A DNA stretch of 64,000 bases from Bernardetiaceae bacterium (GTDB lineage Bacteria; Bacteroidota; Bacteroidia; Cytophagales; Thermoflexibacteraceae): the NCBI GenBank assembly GCA_025056255.1, contig JANWVT010000003.1, positions 62,001 through 126,000 of the forward strand. The letters are read 5' to 3'. Position numbers and translations under genes: made by a program. This document shows, piece by piece, positions 45,324 to 55,810 of this stretch (position 1 is its first letter; every line of letters starts with the position of its first letter). The notes below the pieces were generated by a model. It ran no database searches. It saw only the letters and a program-made list of their open reading frames with translations, and had not been told where the DNA came from.

Positions 45324-47210
45324 TTAGTCTATTTGAAACCATTCTAACTTAACAGCTTTAAGCAAATGTTGCACTGAGTATTCATCCTCTGTGGGCATAT
45401 CTAAAATGGTAATATACACGCGCTTAACAATCTGCGCTAAGTCTTCATAGGACAGATGCCGTACGGTTTGGTCAAAATAACCAGCATACTTGGCTGTAAT
45501 AGCTTCCGCTTGGCTGATACATTCTACAATAAACGGATGCTTTTCAGCATAAAGACTTTCTCTGATAGCTTGAACACTTTCTTTGTAGAGAAAATTAACG
45601 GGTAGTTGGTGCAAGACATGTTCAGCAGGACTTCCAGATAGCAAAACAGGAATAGGAAAATATTTACCTTCCGAGGCAATTTGTGAATAAGTGCGTTGTG
45701 CCAATGCTAAGGACTCGTCAAGTTTTCCCAGTACGCCTCCAAAGAGAATAGCTACACGTGGCTTTTCTGACAAACGCCCTACCTCTTTGTCTATCAGATG
45801 GTCTAAGTCGGCAAGCATTTGTTCCATACGCCAAGTATGTTTACCTGTTTTGGCGCGGTCTTGTAGCGAGGCGCGAATGATGTAGGTAAGCGTTTGGGTA
45901 GGATTAAGTCCAATTTCTACCATTTGCTTGAAGATGAGTGAAGTAGGCGACATCCCGGGAATGGTGTTGGGGTCGTGCAGCGAAACCGAGCCATCGGCTT
46001 TAACAAATCCGTCAATGCGGGCACACACACCAAACCGAAGTCCTTCGGCAACAGCTTTCACTTGGCGATGAATTTCGCGCAGTTGCTCCATAGGTACGTC
46101 CACCGGAATGGTTTTGCGGGTAGCCACGCTAAGGTACTTAGAATGAAAGTCGTAAGTTTCCATAGCCGGTGCAATGCCAGTAGGCGGCAAGGCAATCGGG
46201 CGGTCTTCCTCGTCTTGAATAACCCCACAAGAAAACTCTTTGCCTTTAATGAAGGCTTCTATCAGCACCGAAGATTCGCTGTGTACAGAGGTTAGAATAG
46301 CGTAAGTATCTGAATAAGAAAAGTAGTCATCTAATTTTTCCAGTAAATCTTGCGGATGTGCATACACAATACTGCCCTTGTCTATCATAGGGTCGGCTTC
46401 AAACACCAACGGAAAGCCAATGCTTTGCTCTACATTGGTGATGCGTTGCAAATAGGCTTCTTTGGCAACTTGGTCCATAGCTGCCCACTCAGCTTTAGTT
46501 AAGGTGAGGCGGAATAGACATTGTTCAATGGCTTTTTCAAAACTTGTCAAATCGTCTTGTTTAACAATTGCTACCCCTATGGAAGAGCCGCCGTGTGGTG
46601 CTTTCACTACAAAAGGAAGTCCTAAAATGGCTTTTACTCGTTCAAACAAATCTTCATGACTTTCAGCATCCCAAGTAGCTTTGCGGATGGTCATCTGTTG
46701 TTTTTCTACTCCGGTAATGCGTTCAATCAGTTCGTTTTGCAGCGTTTTGTCTATGCCTGCCGCCGAGCCAAAAATACCCGGAGCCGAGTAAGGAATGCCA
46801 TACCACTCTAACAAACCTTGCAAACTACCATCTTCACCCGGCGCACCATGCATGGCAAGAAAGGCAAAGTCAAAATATTTTTTGAATTCTTGTGGCAAAA
46901 TAGGTTGCCCAATGGCATTGGTTAGCTCTATGAGCATGTTGTCGGAAAGTTTGCCCAGCGACTCGACATATACTTTAAACCGCAAGCTTTTTTGGGTTTT
47001 TCTAACAATAGAAACAGGGGGGTAAAAATCTCTAATAGACTGGTAATCAAATATTTGTTTGTTGGTAAGAATAAAATTACCCAAGCTGTCCACAAAAACG
47101 GGAACCGGCTCGAAAAGCGTGCGGTCTAAGTTGTAGAAAACCGTTTTACCGCCTGCAAAAGAAATTTCACGCTCTCGCGAAGGTCCTCCAAAAAAGATTG
47201 CGACTCTCAT
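45324..47210 (-). CDS. ddl: D-alanine-D-alanine ligase, long form with duplicated N-terminal domain
   Basis: ATP-grasp ligase joining two D-Ala for peptidoglycan. The N-terminal domain (FFGGPSREREISFAGG) and ATP-grasp core (FAFLAMHGAPGEDGSLQG, VKAPHGGSSIGVA, EAFIKGKEFSCGV, CARIDGF, then HDPNTIPGMSPTSL) are recognisable. Compared with ordinary Ddl of about 310-360 residues, this one has 628. An insertion of about 80 residues sits within the ATP-grasp domain (about 220-300). From about 480 to the end a second N-terminal-like domain begins with RVAILFGGVLGKLDESLALA, but no second ATP-grasp domain follows. The metal Glu in the usual NEINT motif is Asp here (HDPNT). Activity is likely but the extra parts are unexplained. 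No murC or other mur genes adjoin. Confidence 0.85.
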   Translation of the reverse strand: MRVAIFFGGPSREREISFAGGKTVFYNLDRTLFEPVPVFVDSLGNFILTNKQIFDYQSIRDFYPPVSIVRKTQKSLRFKVYVESLGKLSDNMLIELTNAIGQPILPQEFKKYFDFAFLAMHGAPGEDGSLQGLLEWYGIPYSAPGIFGSAAGIDKTLQNELIERITGVEKQQMTIRKATWDAESHEDLFERVKAILGLPFVVKAPHGGSSIGVAIVKQDDLTSFEKAIEQCLFRLTLTKAEWAAMDQVAKEAYLQRITNVEQSIGFPLVFEADPMIDKGSIVYAHPQDLLEKLDDYFSYSDTYAILTSVHSESSVLIEAFIKGKEFSCGVIQDEEDRPIALPPTGIAPAMETYDFHSKYLSVATRKTIPVDVPMEQLREIHRQVKAVAEGLRFGVCARIDGFVKADGSVSLHDPNTIPGMSPTSLIFKQMVEIGLNPTQTLTYIIRASLQDRAKTGKHTWRMEQMLADLDHLIDKEVGRLSEKPRVAILFGGVLGKLDESLALAQRTYSQIASEGKYFPIPVLLSGSPAEHVLHQLPVNFLYKESVQAIRESLYAEKHPFIVECISQAEAITAKYAGYFDQTVRHLSYEDLAQIVKRVYITILDMPTEDEYSVQHLLKAVKLEWFQID

Positions 47211-47260
47211 CTGTCGTGGAATTGTATTAATTTGCAGCTAAGATATTCAAAAAAATACGC

Positions 47261-48001
47261 ATGGCGCAAGAAGTTATCAGAACTGACCAAATATCTAAGC
47301 GCTACGTAATGGGCAGCGAGATTATTCATGCACTCAAATCTATTTCCATTAGCATCTGTCGGGGAGAATACGTAGCTTTCATGGGTCCTTCTGGGTCAGG
47401 AAAATCTACGCTGATGAACATTATCGGCTGCTTAGATACGCCCAGTGGTGGCACTTATATTTTGGCTGGTAAGGACGTGAGCAACATGACTGAAAACGAA
47501 CTTGCAGACATCCGCAACCGCGAAATTGGCTTTGTATTTCAAACTTTTAACCTGTTGCCGCGCTCCACTGCCTTAGAAAATGTGGCTTTACCACTCGTAT
47601 ACGCGGGCTATGGCAAAGCCGAACGCGAAGAGAGAGCCATGCAAGCTCTTATTAGTGTAGGGCTAGGCGACAGAGCTAAACACAAACCCAACGAACTTTC
47701 AGGCGGGCAGCGCCAGCGCGTAGCTATTGCTCGTGCATTGGTCAACAACCCCAGCATTATTCTTGCCGATGAACCTACTGGTAATTTGGACACGCGCACC
47801 TCATATGAAATTATGGAGCTGTTCGACCAACTACACAAGAAAGGAAACACCATTATTGTGGTTACACACGAAGACGACATAGCTCGCTACGCTCATCGGA
47901 TTGTGCGCCTGCGCGACGGACTGATTGAGTCTGATATGCCTAATACGGATATTACTAATCCCACAGAAATGAAAATGGCTCTGGCAGCAAAAGGAAAATG
48001 A
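47261..48001 (+). CDS. ABC transporter ATP-binding protein, LolD/MacB type
   Basis: 246-residue nucleotide-binding subunit. Walker [10 protein letters not shown] is at 42-50, then the Q-loop FQTFNLLPR, the signature [15 protein letters not shown], Walker [13 protein letters not shown] and the H-loop VVTHEDDIA. The [12 protein letters not shown] and [16 protein letters not shown] patterns fit the LolD/MacB/FtsE-like group that works with a separate MacB-type permease. No permease gene is adjacent, so the partner must be elsewhere. The stop overlaps the start of the adenosyltransferase gene by ATGA, an unusual pairing. Confidence 0.92.
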   Translation: MAQEVIRTDQISKRYVMGSEIIHALKSISISICRGEYVAFMGPSGSGKSTLMNIIGCLDTPSGGTYILAGKDVSNMTENELADIRNREIGFVFQTFNLLPRSTALENVALPLVYAGYGKAEREERAMQALISVGLGDRAKHKPNELSGGQRQRVAIARALVNNPSIILADEPTGNLDTRTSYEIMELFDQLHKKGNTIIVVTHEDDIARYAHRIVRLRDGLIESDMPNTDITNPTEMKMALAAKGK

Positions 48002-48546
48002 AAATTTACACCAAAACAGGAGACCGTGGACAAACCTCCCTCATTGGCGGCACACGCATCTCAAAAGCCGACTTACGCATTGATGCCTACGGAACCGTAG
48101 ATGAACTGAACAGCTACATTGGGCTTGTTCGCGATTTAAATACCGATGAGAGCAGGCGAAACTTATTGAAAGAGATTCAAGACCGGCTTTTTACCATTGG
48201 CTCTAACTTAGCTGCCGAACCTGAACAGCAAAAAAAGATAATTCCCGACCTAAGAGAAGCCGATATAGAGCTACTGGAAAAAGCCATGGACGAAATGGAT
48301 GCATCGCTACCACCACTGCGACATTTTATATTGCCGGGTGGGCATACTGCTGTGTCGTTTTGCCACATTGCACGCACGGTTTGCCGTCGAGCTGAGCGCT
48401 TGGTGATTGCTCTTGCCAATCAAACACCCTTGCATCCGCTCATTATTCCTTACTTGAACCGCCTCTCCGACTACCTGTTTATACTTGCTCGCAAAATGGC
48501 GCAAGAACTGGGCGTTGAAGAGTTAAAATGGCATCCAAGGGTTTGA
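47998..48546 (+). CDS. Cob(I)alamin adenosyltransferase, PduO type
   Basis: Transfers adenosyl from ATP to cob(I)alamin, completing coenzyme B12. 182 residues, typical of the ATR/PduO family. The N-terminal ATP-binding motif [17 protein letters not shown], then [16 protein letters not shown], and the trimer/active-site segment [11 protein letters not shown] are all present. It implies use of adenosylcobalamin by some enzyme in the cell. It overlaps the ABC ATPase stop by four bases. A symmetric terminator follows at 48577. Confidence 0.95.
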   Translation: MKIYTKTGDRGQTSLIGGTRISKADLRIDAYGTVDELNSYIGLVRDLNTDESRRNLLKEIQDRLFTIGSNLAAEPEQQKKIIPDLREADIELLEKAMDEMDASLPPLRHFILPGGHTAVSFCHIARTVCRRAERLVIALANQTPLHPLIIPYLNRLSDYLFILARKMAQELGVEELKWHPRV

Positions 48547-48576
48547 AGAATAAGTTCAAGGCAAGTTTACGTGAAG

Positions 48577-48613
48577 CAAAAAACCCGACGGGGTATGCTC
48601 CGTCGGGTTTTGC
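48577..48613. terminator. Bidirectional terminator between adenosyltransferase and clpB
   Basis: GCAAAAAACCCGACGG pairs with CCGTCGGGTTTTGC across a short loop, with A-run on one side and T-run on the other, so it can serve both convergent genes. Same CCCGAC core as the hairpins at 6081 and 42108. Confidence 0.9.
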
Positions 48614-48625
48614 GTTGGCATTGCG

Positions 48626-51238
48626 TTATTCAAGTGCTACCTCAGTGATGTTCACAAAGCGAAGTTGGTCGCCGTCCAGTTCAATTAGCACGGGGTTTTC
48701 TTTCGAAACTCTTCCGGCTAAAATTTCCTTGCTCAGTTCATTGAGCAGATAGCGTTGCATGGCGCGTTTCAAAGGTCTGGCACCAAATTGTGGGTCGTAG
48801 CCAATATTGGCTAAGAAGTCCAAAGCCTCTCGGGTAGCTTCTATTTCGATGCCACTTTCTTTGAGGCGCTGCTGAATTTGACGGAACTGAATATCAGTAA
48901 TTTTCCGCATTTGCTGACGAGTAAGCGGACGGAACATAATTACCTCATCTACTCGGTTCAGGAACTCTGGGCGAATGCTTGTTTTGAGCAACTGGAATAC
49001 CTCTTGCTTAGTGCGCTCAGTAATTTCCTCCGCATTAAACTCATCGAGGTCTTCAAAGCGTTCGCGGATGATGTCTGAACCTAAGTTGCTGGTCATGATG
49101 ATGATAGTATTTTTGAAGTTTGCTACCCGACCTTTGTTGTCGGTTAGGCGACCGTCGTCTAACACTTGTAGCAAGATATTAAACACATCGGGATGCGCCT
49201 TTTCTATCTCGTCCAGTAAGATAACGCTGTAGGGCTTGCGGCGTACAGCTTCGGTGAGTTGTCCGCCCTCGTCGTAGCCTACATATCCGGGAGGTGCGCC
49301 AATGAGTCGACTGACGCTATGGCGTTCTTGGTACTCGCTCATGTCTATGCGCACCATGGCGTTCTCGTCGTTAAACAGATATTCTGCCAATGCTTTGGCA
49401 AGTTCAGTTTTGCCCACGCCGGTTGTACCTAAGAAAATAAACGAACCAATAGGGCGTTTAGGGTCTTGTAAGCCAGCTCGGCTGCGGCGCACTGCATCAG
49501 CTACAGCACGGATAGCTTCTTCCTGACCTGCTACGCGCTTGCCAAGTTCTTCTTCCAAATGCAACAACTTCTCCCGCTCGCTTTGTAGCATTTTGCTTAC
49601 TGGAATGCCCGTCCATTTGGCAACTACTTCGGCAATTTGTTCAGCAGTAACCACATCTTTCAGTAGCGACTTGTCTTTGGAAAGTTCTGCCATTTGTTTT
49701 TGCAGTGCAGCTAATTTTCTTTGTGCTTCTGGAATGAGTCCATAGCTCAACTCAGCTGCTCTTCCGTAGTTGCCATCGCGTTGTGCTTGTTTGAGCTCGT
49801 TTTCATAGGCTTCTATGCGCTCTTTTTCTTGCTGAATGGAAGTGATAATCTCTTTTTCCATTTGCCAGCGGCTGCGCATAGAGTTGCGCTTGGCTTCCAG
49901 TTCAGCAATTTCAGCGGTAAGAATTTTTTCCTTTTCGGTATCTTTTTCTCGGCGAATAGCTTCTCGTTCAATTTCTAGTTGCATAATCTTGCGCTGCACC
50001 TCATCCAATTCTTCTGGCAACGAATCAATTTGGATGCGCAAGCGGGCAGCCGCTTCGTCCATCAGGTCAATGGCTTTGTCGGGCAAGAAGCGGTCGGAGA
50101 TGTATCGGTCGCTCAATTGCACAGCTGCAATGATAGCGTCATCTTTAATTTGTACGCCGTGGTGCAGCTCATATTTTTCTTTGATGCCGCGCAAAATAGA
50201 GATAGCATCTTCGGGCGAGGGTTCATCTACCATAACAGCCTGAAAACGACGCTCTAAGGCTTTGTCTTTTTCGATGTATTTTTGGTACTCTTTCAGTGTT
50301 GTAGCACCAATGGCATGTAGCTCGCCGCGTGCCAAAGCAGGTTTGAGCAAGTTAGCAGCGTCCATGGCGCCCTCGCCGCCTGCCCCTGCACCCACTAACG
50401 TGTGGATTTCATCAATAAACAAAATAATACGCCCCTCGCTATCTATTACCTCCTTAATAACTGATTTGAGCCGTTCCTCAAATTCTCCTTTGTACTTGGC
50501 ACCTGCTACCAGCAAGCCCATATCCAAAGAAGCAATGGTAACCGACTTGAGGTTTTCGGGTACATCGCCATTGACAATGCGCTGCGCCAAGCCTTCTACA
50601 ATGGCAGTTTTACCCACGCCCGGCTCACCTAAAAGAATAGGATTGTTTTTAGTTCTACGGCTCAGGATTTGCAAAACACGGCGAATTTCCTCGTCGCGTC
50701 CAATAACGGGGTCAATTTTGCCCTGCCTTGCCAGTTCGGTGAGGTTTTTAGAATAGCGCGCTAATGATTGATATTTTGCTTCTGCATTTTGGTCGGAAAC
50801 AGTGCTACCGCCCCGCATTTCTTTAATAGCTGCTACTAAATCTTTTTCCACAAAACCGGCATCTTTCATCAGAGTAGCTACTTTGTCTTTGCCTCCAAGC
50901 AAACCTATTAGGATATGCTCAATGGCTACGTAGCTATCTTTAAAAGTAGCCAGTGCCCGTTCGGCACGTTGAAGAGCCGCAGCAGCATCGTTAGAAAGAT
51001 ATGGTTGCTGCCCTGTGGATTTAGGATAGCTGTTGATGTATTCCTCAAGTTTATTTTCTAAAAGCTTGCGATTGATGCCTAATTTTTTGTAGAAAAATTG
51101 CGTAATGTTTTCATCAGCTACTAAAACAGCCTTCAATAAGTGCCCTGTCTCAATGATTTGTTGCTGCTTACTGGAAGCAATTTCTGAGGCTTTCTGGATA
51201 GCCTCTTGCGCTTTGATGGTGTATTGGTTGAAGTTCAT
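48626..51238 (-). CDS. clpB: ClpB chaperone (Hsp100 disaggregase)
   Basis: Hexameric AAA+ disaggregase that works with DnaK. 870 residues, full length. The N-domain starts [22 protein letters not shown]1 has GEPGVGKTA near residue 206 and the Walker [16 protein letters not shown] long coiled coil (about 410-530, e.g. [16 protein letters not shown]) gives ClpB its middle domain, separating it from ClpA and ClpC. NBD2 has GTTGVGKTE near 608, [12 protein letters not shown] and the C-terminal [15 protein letters not shown]. The gene stands alone, with a 275-bp gap upstream (51239-51513) where I found no clear heat-shock element such as CIRCE. Confidence 0.98.
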   Translation of the reverse strand: MNFNQYTIKAQEAIQKASEIASSKQQQIIETGHLLKAVLVADENITQFFYKKLGINRKLLENKLEEYINSYPKSTGQQPYLSNDAAAALQRAERALATFKDSYVAIEHILIGLLGGKDKVATLMKDAGFVEKDLVAAIKEMRGGSTVSDQNAEAKYQSLARYSKNLTELARQGKIDPVIGRDEEIRRVLQILSRRTKNNPILLGEPGVGKTAIVEGLAQRIVNGDVPENLKSVTIASLDMGLLVAGAKYKGEFEERLKSVIKEVIDSEGRIILFIDEIHTLVGAGAGGEGAMDAANLLKPALARGELHAIGATTLKEYQKYIEKDKALERRFQAVMVDEPSPEDAISILRGIKEKYELHHGVQIKDDAIIAAVQLSDRYISDRFLPDKAIDLMDEAAARLRIQIDSLPEELDEVQRKIMQLEIEREAIRREKDTEKEKILTAEIAELEAKRNSMRSRWQMEKEIITSIQQEKERIEAYENELKQAQRDGNYGRAAELSYGLIPEAQRKLAALQKQMAELSKDKSLLKDVVTAEQIAEVVAKWTGIPVSKMLQSEREKLLHLEEELGKRVAGQEEAIRAVADAVRRSRAGLQDPKRPIGSFIFLGTTGVGKTELAKALAEYLFNDENAMVRIDMSEYQERHSVSRLIGAPPGYVGYDEGGQLTEAVRRKPYSVILLDEIEKAHPDVFNILLQVLDDGRLTDNKGRVANFKNTIIIMTSNLGSDIIRERFEDLDEFNAEEITERTKQEVFQLLKTSIRPEFLNRVDEVIMFRPLTRQQMRKITDIQFRQIQQRLKESGIEIEATREALDFLANIGYDPQFGARPLKRAMQRYLLNELSKEILAGRVSKENPVLIELDGDQLRFVNITEVALE

Positions 51239-51513
51239 GTTGCTGATCTTTGTTTGTTTTTTTGAATTTGAAAAAATCTAATCAAAAACTAACAAAAGAT
51301 GCCCCAAAATTTTCTTTACTGACTTTTTGTCTTTAAAAAGATTTCTACACAGTTTTTTGAGGTCTCTTTTATGACAATTTGTCATGTTTAACCTTGTGTT
51401 AAACTACCGCTACAATTCTTACACACAAACATAACACTGCCTACACACTGAGGTAAAAGCCTACCGATAGCTTTGCAGCGTCAAAATTTAACATTTGTTA
51501 TACTTGTCAACTA

Positions 51514-54336
51514 ATGTGTATGGTGTGTAGAAAGTTACTTTTTTTTGCTTTTTTCTTGATTTTGGCAGGGCATCTTTGGGCGCAGCAATTGGGTACCATT
51601 AAAGGAACTGTTAAAGATGCTATTACAAAAGAAGCCATTATTGGAGCTAATGTGATAGTGGAAGGCACATCTACGGGTAGCTCTACCGATTTGGACGGAA
51701 ATTTTACGATTAAAATTGCCTCCGGCACGTACAAGTTGAAAATCAGCTACGTTTCCTATAAACCTTTGCAAATAGATAATGTAGTTGTAGAAATTGGTAA
51801 GGTAGCCCTCATCAATGCTTTTATTGAAGAAGATTCCCGCGCTTTGAATGAAGTAACCGTTACGGCAGAAAGGCAAACCAACACAGTAGTGGCATTGGTG
51901 AATGAAATCAAATTCGCTGAAAATGTGATGGTGGGTATTTCTGGCGACCAGATTCAGCGCACACAAGACCGCGATGCAGGGCAAGTGGTTCGGCGCATTG
52001 CCGGTGTTTCGGTGGTAGATGACCGCTTTATTGTGGTGCGAGGCTTAGGCGCCCGCTACAATACAGTGATGCTGAACGACATTTTAACGCCTAGCTCTGA
52101 GGTAGATGTGAAGTCTTTCTCTTTCGATTTGATTCCCAGTGGTGTAATTGATCGCATTACTATTTCCAAAGCTGGTGCTGCCGACATGGCAGGCGAATTT
52201 GCAGGCGGAGTTATCAAAATTTACACCCGCAACGACCCTTCTGAAAATAAAACTTCTTTTTCCATCAGTACGGGCATTCGTGCCAATACTACTTTTCAAA
52301 GTGTGAAACGCTATCAGGGCAGCAATACCGATTGGCTGGGTTTTGATGGAGGTTTACGGCAATTGCCTGCCAATTTTCCCGACCGCAACACTTTCGTTAA
52401 TGCTTCTGTAAGTCAACGCGTAGCGTTTGCCAACGAGTTACCTAATATTTGGCTGGCACAACCTGTTAATGTTACACCCGACTTGCGCCTGAACTTTAAC
52501 TTAACGCGCACTTTTGAAACCAAAAATGGCTGGCGAATAGGTAATTTAACAGGTATTAGCTACAGCAATACACATCAGTACGCACGTATTCAACAAGACC
52601 GCTTCATTTTTAATGGAGCTACACAAACTAACGACTTGCCAGAGGCAACATATGCAGACGATTTTTACAACAACAATGTTCGTTTAGGCATTCTTCATAA
52701 CTGGACACTGCGCCTTAACGAGCACCATAAAATAGAGTTTCGCAATCTGTTTAACCAGATGGGAACTTCTGAAACTACTATCCGCGACGGTCGTGATTTT
52801 GGCATTGGTTTAGATTTCCGCAACTATGCCTATCGCTACGAACAGCGCAGCATCTACTCCGGTCAGTTGAGCGGTAAACACACGCTCAGCGAGCGTGCTA
52901 ATTTAAATTGGACAGCAGGCTTTAATTACACCAACCGCAAGGAGCCCGACCTGCGTCGTTTCCGCACGCGCCGCGCAGAAAACACTGAGAACTACGAAGT
53001 GATTGAAGCGCCCACTGGCGGTGCACTGTTTGAAAATGCGCGTTTTTATTCTAAACTTAATGAAATTGGTGTTACGGGTGCGGTCAACTACGAACGCAAG
53101 CTGAAACTGGGCAAAAATGAGAGTTTGATAACAAAGTTGAGAACAGGGCTCTATATAGAGCAGAAAGCAAGAAATTTTGAAGCACGCTGGTTCTCATACG
53201 TACGCGCGAGTGGCTTGTTCGACCGTTCATTGCTCTTACAGCCTTTCGACCGCTTGTTCTCACCTCAAAATGTAAATGGCACAACCGGCTGGATGTTAGT
53301 AGAAGGTACTAAGCCAAGCGACTCTTATGACGCTCAGAACACATTGGCTGCCTTTTATGTTTCAGCAGCAATACCTGTTACTAAGCGCTTTAGCGCCACT
53401 CTAGGCTTACGTGGAGAATACAACCGTCAGCAGTTGCAAACGCGCGGTATCGGTGGCAACCGCATCAATGTAGACAATCCCATTCTTAGTCCTTTACCTT
53501 CTGTAAATCTGACTTACGACATTACCGAGAAAATGCTGGTGCGAGCGGCTTATTCTGCTACTATCAATCGACCTGAGTTCAGAGAGTTGGCACCTTTCTT
53601 ATACTATGATTTTACTAATGATTTCAACTTCATCGGCAACCCTAATTTGAAAATATCTACTGTTCAAAACATTGACTTGCGTTGGGAACTTTATCCCTCT
53701 GAAACAGAGCAAGTTTCTGTAGGCGCATTCTACAAGAGCTTTAAAAATCCGATAGAGATAGCAGCAGAAGTAACAGGTGGAGGAAGTACGCGGACATATA
53801 GTTTTCAAAATGCTGATGCAGCTACCAACTTTGGCATAGAGGCAGAGGTGCGCAAGTCGCTTTACAACCTGAGCAACAACAAGTTCATTCAAGATTTGAC
53901 GGTGGTGATGAATGCTGCATTAGTACAAAGCGATGTGCGTTTCTCAGGTGACGTAGCGCTGACTCAGGAAGACCGCCCATTGGCATTCCAATCGCCTTAT
54001 TTGTTCAACTTAGGTGTGTTCTACAACAACGAGGATAGCCGCACGCAATTCAACGTGCTCTACAACGTGATAGGTCCACGCATCAATATTGTGGGCAATA
54101 TTCAGCAGTTCCCTAGTATCTATGAAATGCCGCGTCATGTAATAGACCTTTCCTTTACCCAAGGCATCGGTGAACATGTAGAACTAAAAGCAGGTGTACA
54201 GGATTTGCTCAATGCGCCTGTGAGCTTCCTAGAAGACACTAACCGAGACGGTAGAGCCGTGACCGGAAAAGACCTCAACTTCATGAACTTCCGTCGAGGT
54301 CAATACTTCACACTGGGGCTGACTTACAAATTCTGA
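51514..54336 (+). CDS. TonB-dependent receptor with carboxypeptidase-regulatory N-terminal domain
   Basis: 940 residues. A signal peptide cleaved near LWAQ; the second ATG at 51520 could also be the start. Residues about 27-115 form the carboxypeptidase-regulatory (CarboxypepD_reg) domain (GTIKGTVKDAITKEAIIGA). The plug follows, with QVVRRIAGVSVVDDRFIVV, VRGLGARYNTVMLND and FAGGVIKIYTR. The barrel ends with YFTLGLTYKF, a typical C-terminal aromatic. This is not the SusC subtype with a SusD partner; instead a beta-helix lipoprotein gene follows after 40 bp. Such receptor-lipoprotein pairs are known in Bacteroidota, but the substrate is not established for this one. Confidence 0.93.
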   Translation: MCMVCRKLLFFAFFLILAGHLWAQQLGTIKGTVKDAITKEAIIGANVIVEGTSTGSSTDLDGNFTIKIASGTYKLKISYVSYKPLQIDNVVVEIGKVALINAFIEEDSRALNEVTVTAERQTNTVVALVNEIKFAENVMVGISGDQIQRTQDRDAGQVVRRIAGVSVVDDRFIVVRGLGARYNTVMLNDILTPSSEVDVKSFSFDLIPSGVIDRITISKAGAADMAGEFAGGVIKIYTRNDPSENKTSFSISTGIRANTTFQSVKRYQGSNTDWLGFDGGLRQLPANFPDRNTFVNASVSQRVAFANELPNIWLAQPVNVTPDLRLNFNLTRTFETKNGWRIGNLTGISYSNTHQYARIQQDRFIFNGATQTNDLPEATYADDFYNNNVRLGILHNWTLRLNEHHKIEFRNLFNQMGTSETTIRDGRDFGIGLDFRNYAYRYEQRSIYSGQLSGKHTLSERANLNWTAGFNYTNRKEPDLRRFRTRRAENTENYEVIEAPTGGALFENARFYSKLNEIGVTGAVNYERKLKLGKNESLITKLRTGLYIEQKARNFEARWFSYVRASGLFDRSLLLQPFDRLFSPQNVNGTTGWMLVEGTKPSDSYDAQNTLAAFYVSAAIPVTKRFSATLGLRGEYNRQQLQTRGIGGNRINVDNPILSPLPSVNLTYDITEKMLVRAAYSATINRPEFRELAPFLYYDFTNDFNFIGNPNLKISTVQNIDLRWELYPSETEQVSVGAFYKSFKNPIEIAAEVTGGGSTRTYSFQNADAATNFGIEAEVRKSLYNLSNNKFIQDLTVVMNAALVQSDVRFSGDVALTQEDRPLAFQSPYLFNLGVFYNNEDSRTQFNVLYNVIGPRINIVGNIQQFPSIYEMPRHVIDLSFTQGIGEHVELKAGVQDLLNAPVSFLEDTNRDGRAVTGKDLNFMNFRRGQYFTLGLTYKF

Positions 54337-54376
54337 AAATTATTCTCATTTCTCGTTCATTTAATTAATCTAACTC

Positions 54377-55735
54377 ATGAAAGCAATTCTGAAATTCTTT
54401 TCAATTGCCGCAATTTCATTCACAATTGTTGCCTGTGGTGGCAAGAAAGATGACGGTCCTGTTGAAACAGGAGCTCGTGATGCACAGAATCGTGTAATTT
54501 TAGAGGGTAACATCACCACTAACCGCACGTTGGTAGCTTCTGAAAAGTATATCCTCAGAGGTTTTGTGCGCGTAAAAGCTGGTGCTACACTAACTATTCC
54601 TCCCGGTACCATTATTTTTGGCGACAAGGCTACTTCTGGTACTTTGATAGTAGAGCGCGGTGGAAAACTGATTGCGGACGGTACTGTTAACCAACCTATT
54701 GTATTTACCTCTTCTCAACCTCCCGGTCAGCGTTCCTATGGCGACTGGGGAGGCATCGTGATATTGGGTAACGCGCCTACTAACAAACCCACTACTACTT
54801 TGATTGAGGGAATTCCCGACGGTCCTTATGGAGGTAGCGACCCCAATGACAACTCTGGTGTGTTGCGCTATGTACGTATCGAATTCTGCGGTATTCCTAT
54901 TACGCCCGGTAATGAAATCAACGGCTTGACTATGGGAGGCGTAGGTCGCGGCACTACTATCGAGTACGTACAGGTTTCTTTCTGTGGCGACGATGCTTTT
55001 GAATGGTTTGGTGGAAATGTAAACTGCAAGTATCTGGTTTCTCACCGCACTTGGGACGACGACTTTGATACAGACTTTGGTTACAGTGGAAACGTACAGT
55101 TTGGTGTAGCACTTCGCGACCCTGCTATCGCCGACCAATCTACCTCTAATGGCTTTGAAAGCGACAATGATGCTAATGGCACCAATGATACGCCCTTTAC
55201 TTCTTGTACTTTCTCCAATATCAGTGTGTTCGGTCCTTTGGGAAGGGGAGCAGCTAACGTAAATTCTCTGTTTGGTCGTGGTGCGCACTTGCGCCGCAAC
55301 ACAGAAAATTCGATTTTTAACAGCGTTTTCACCGGCTGGATTGAGGGATTGCGCTTAGACGGTTCAGCCACTCAGGCAAAGGTGAACAGTGGCGCATTAG
55401 ACATTCGTCGCAACTTCCACGCAGCTCACGCTCGCAATATCAACGTAGCTGGTGGTGCTACCCTGCCTGAAATAGAGGCTTGGTTCAATGCTCCTGCTCG
55501 TGGCAATCGCGTATTCAACTCGTTAGCAGATTTAGGACTCAATGCACAAAATTTCAACATGACTGCTCCTAACTTTCTGCCACAGTCTGGCTCTGTGTTG
55601 CTAACAGGTGCCACTTATGGCGAACCTAAATTGCAAAATAGCTTCTTCCAGCAAGTTCCTCATATCGGTGCTTTTGGTACGACTGACTGGACTCGTGGCT
55701 GGACTAACTTCGACCCTCAGAATACCAACTATTAA
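54377..55735 (+). CDS. Right-handed beta-helix-like lipoprotein paired with a TonB receptor
   Basis: 452 residues, lipoprotein signal MKAILKFFSIAAISFTIVAC with C20. Then repeating short turns (LVASEKYILRGFVRVKAGA, LTIPPGTIIFGDKATSGTL, GTLIVERGGKLIADGTV) give a ladder-like pattern consistent with a beta-helix, and the middle has GDDAFEWFGGNVNCKYLV and DDDFDTDFGYSGNVQ, a set of acidic turns that may bind calcium. It starts 40 bp after the TonB receptor stop, so it is probably the surface lipoprotein partner, playing the part SusD plays in other systems, though it is not a SusD homologue by sequence. Ligand unknown. A strong terminator follows. Confidence 0.85.
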   Translation: MKAILKFFSIAAISFTIVACGGKKDDGPVETGARDAQNRVILEGNITTNRTLVASEKYILRGFVRVKAGATLTIPPGTIIFGDKATSGTLIVERGGKLIADGTVNQPIVFTSSQPPGQRSYGDWGGIVILGNAPTNKPTTTLIEGIPDGPYGGSDPNDNSGVLRYVRIEFCGIPITPGNEINGLTMGGVGRGTTIEYVQVSFCGDDAFEWFGGNVNCKYLVSHRTWDDDFDTDFGYSGNVQFGVALRDPAIADQSTSNGFESDNDANGTNDTPFTSCTFSNISVFGPLGRGAANVNSLFGRGAHLRRNTENSIFNSVFTGWIEGLRLDGSATQAKVNSGALDIRRNFHAAHARNINVAGGATLPEIEAWFNAPARGNRVFNSLADLGLNAQNFNMTAPNFLPQSGSVLLTGATYGEPKLQNSFFQQVPHIGAFGTTDWTRGWTNFDPQNTNY

Positions 55736-55810
55736 TTGCTCATCATAACCTTTTGGCAAAAAAGCATTCGGCATAGCCGGATATCTTACACAGACACATT
55801 AGCTTCCCTG

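Noticed and set aside
51239-51513. CIRCE or other heat-shock operator upstream of clpB
   Set aside because: I looked for the TTAGCACTC inverted repeat on both strands and did not find it.
54590-55288. 232-codon minus-strand frame
   Set aside because: Antisense to the beta-helix lipoprotein gene, with no motif and no upstream signals.
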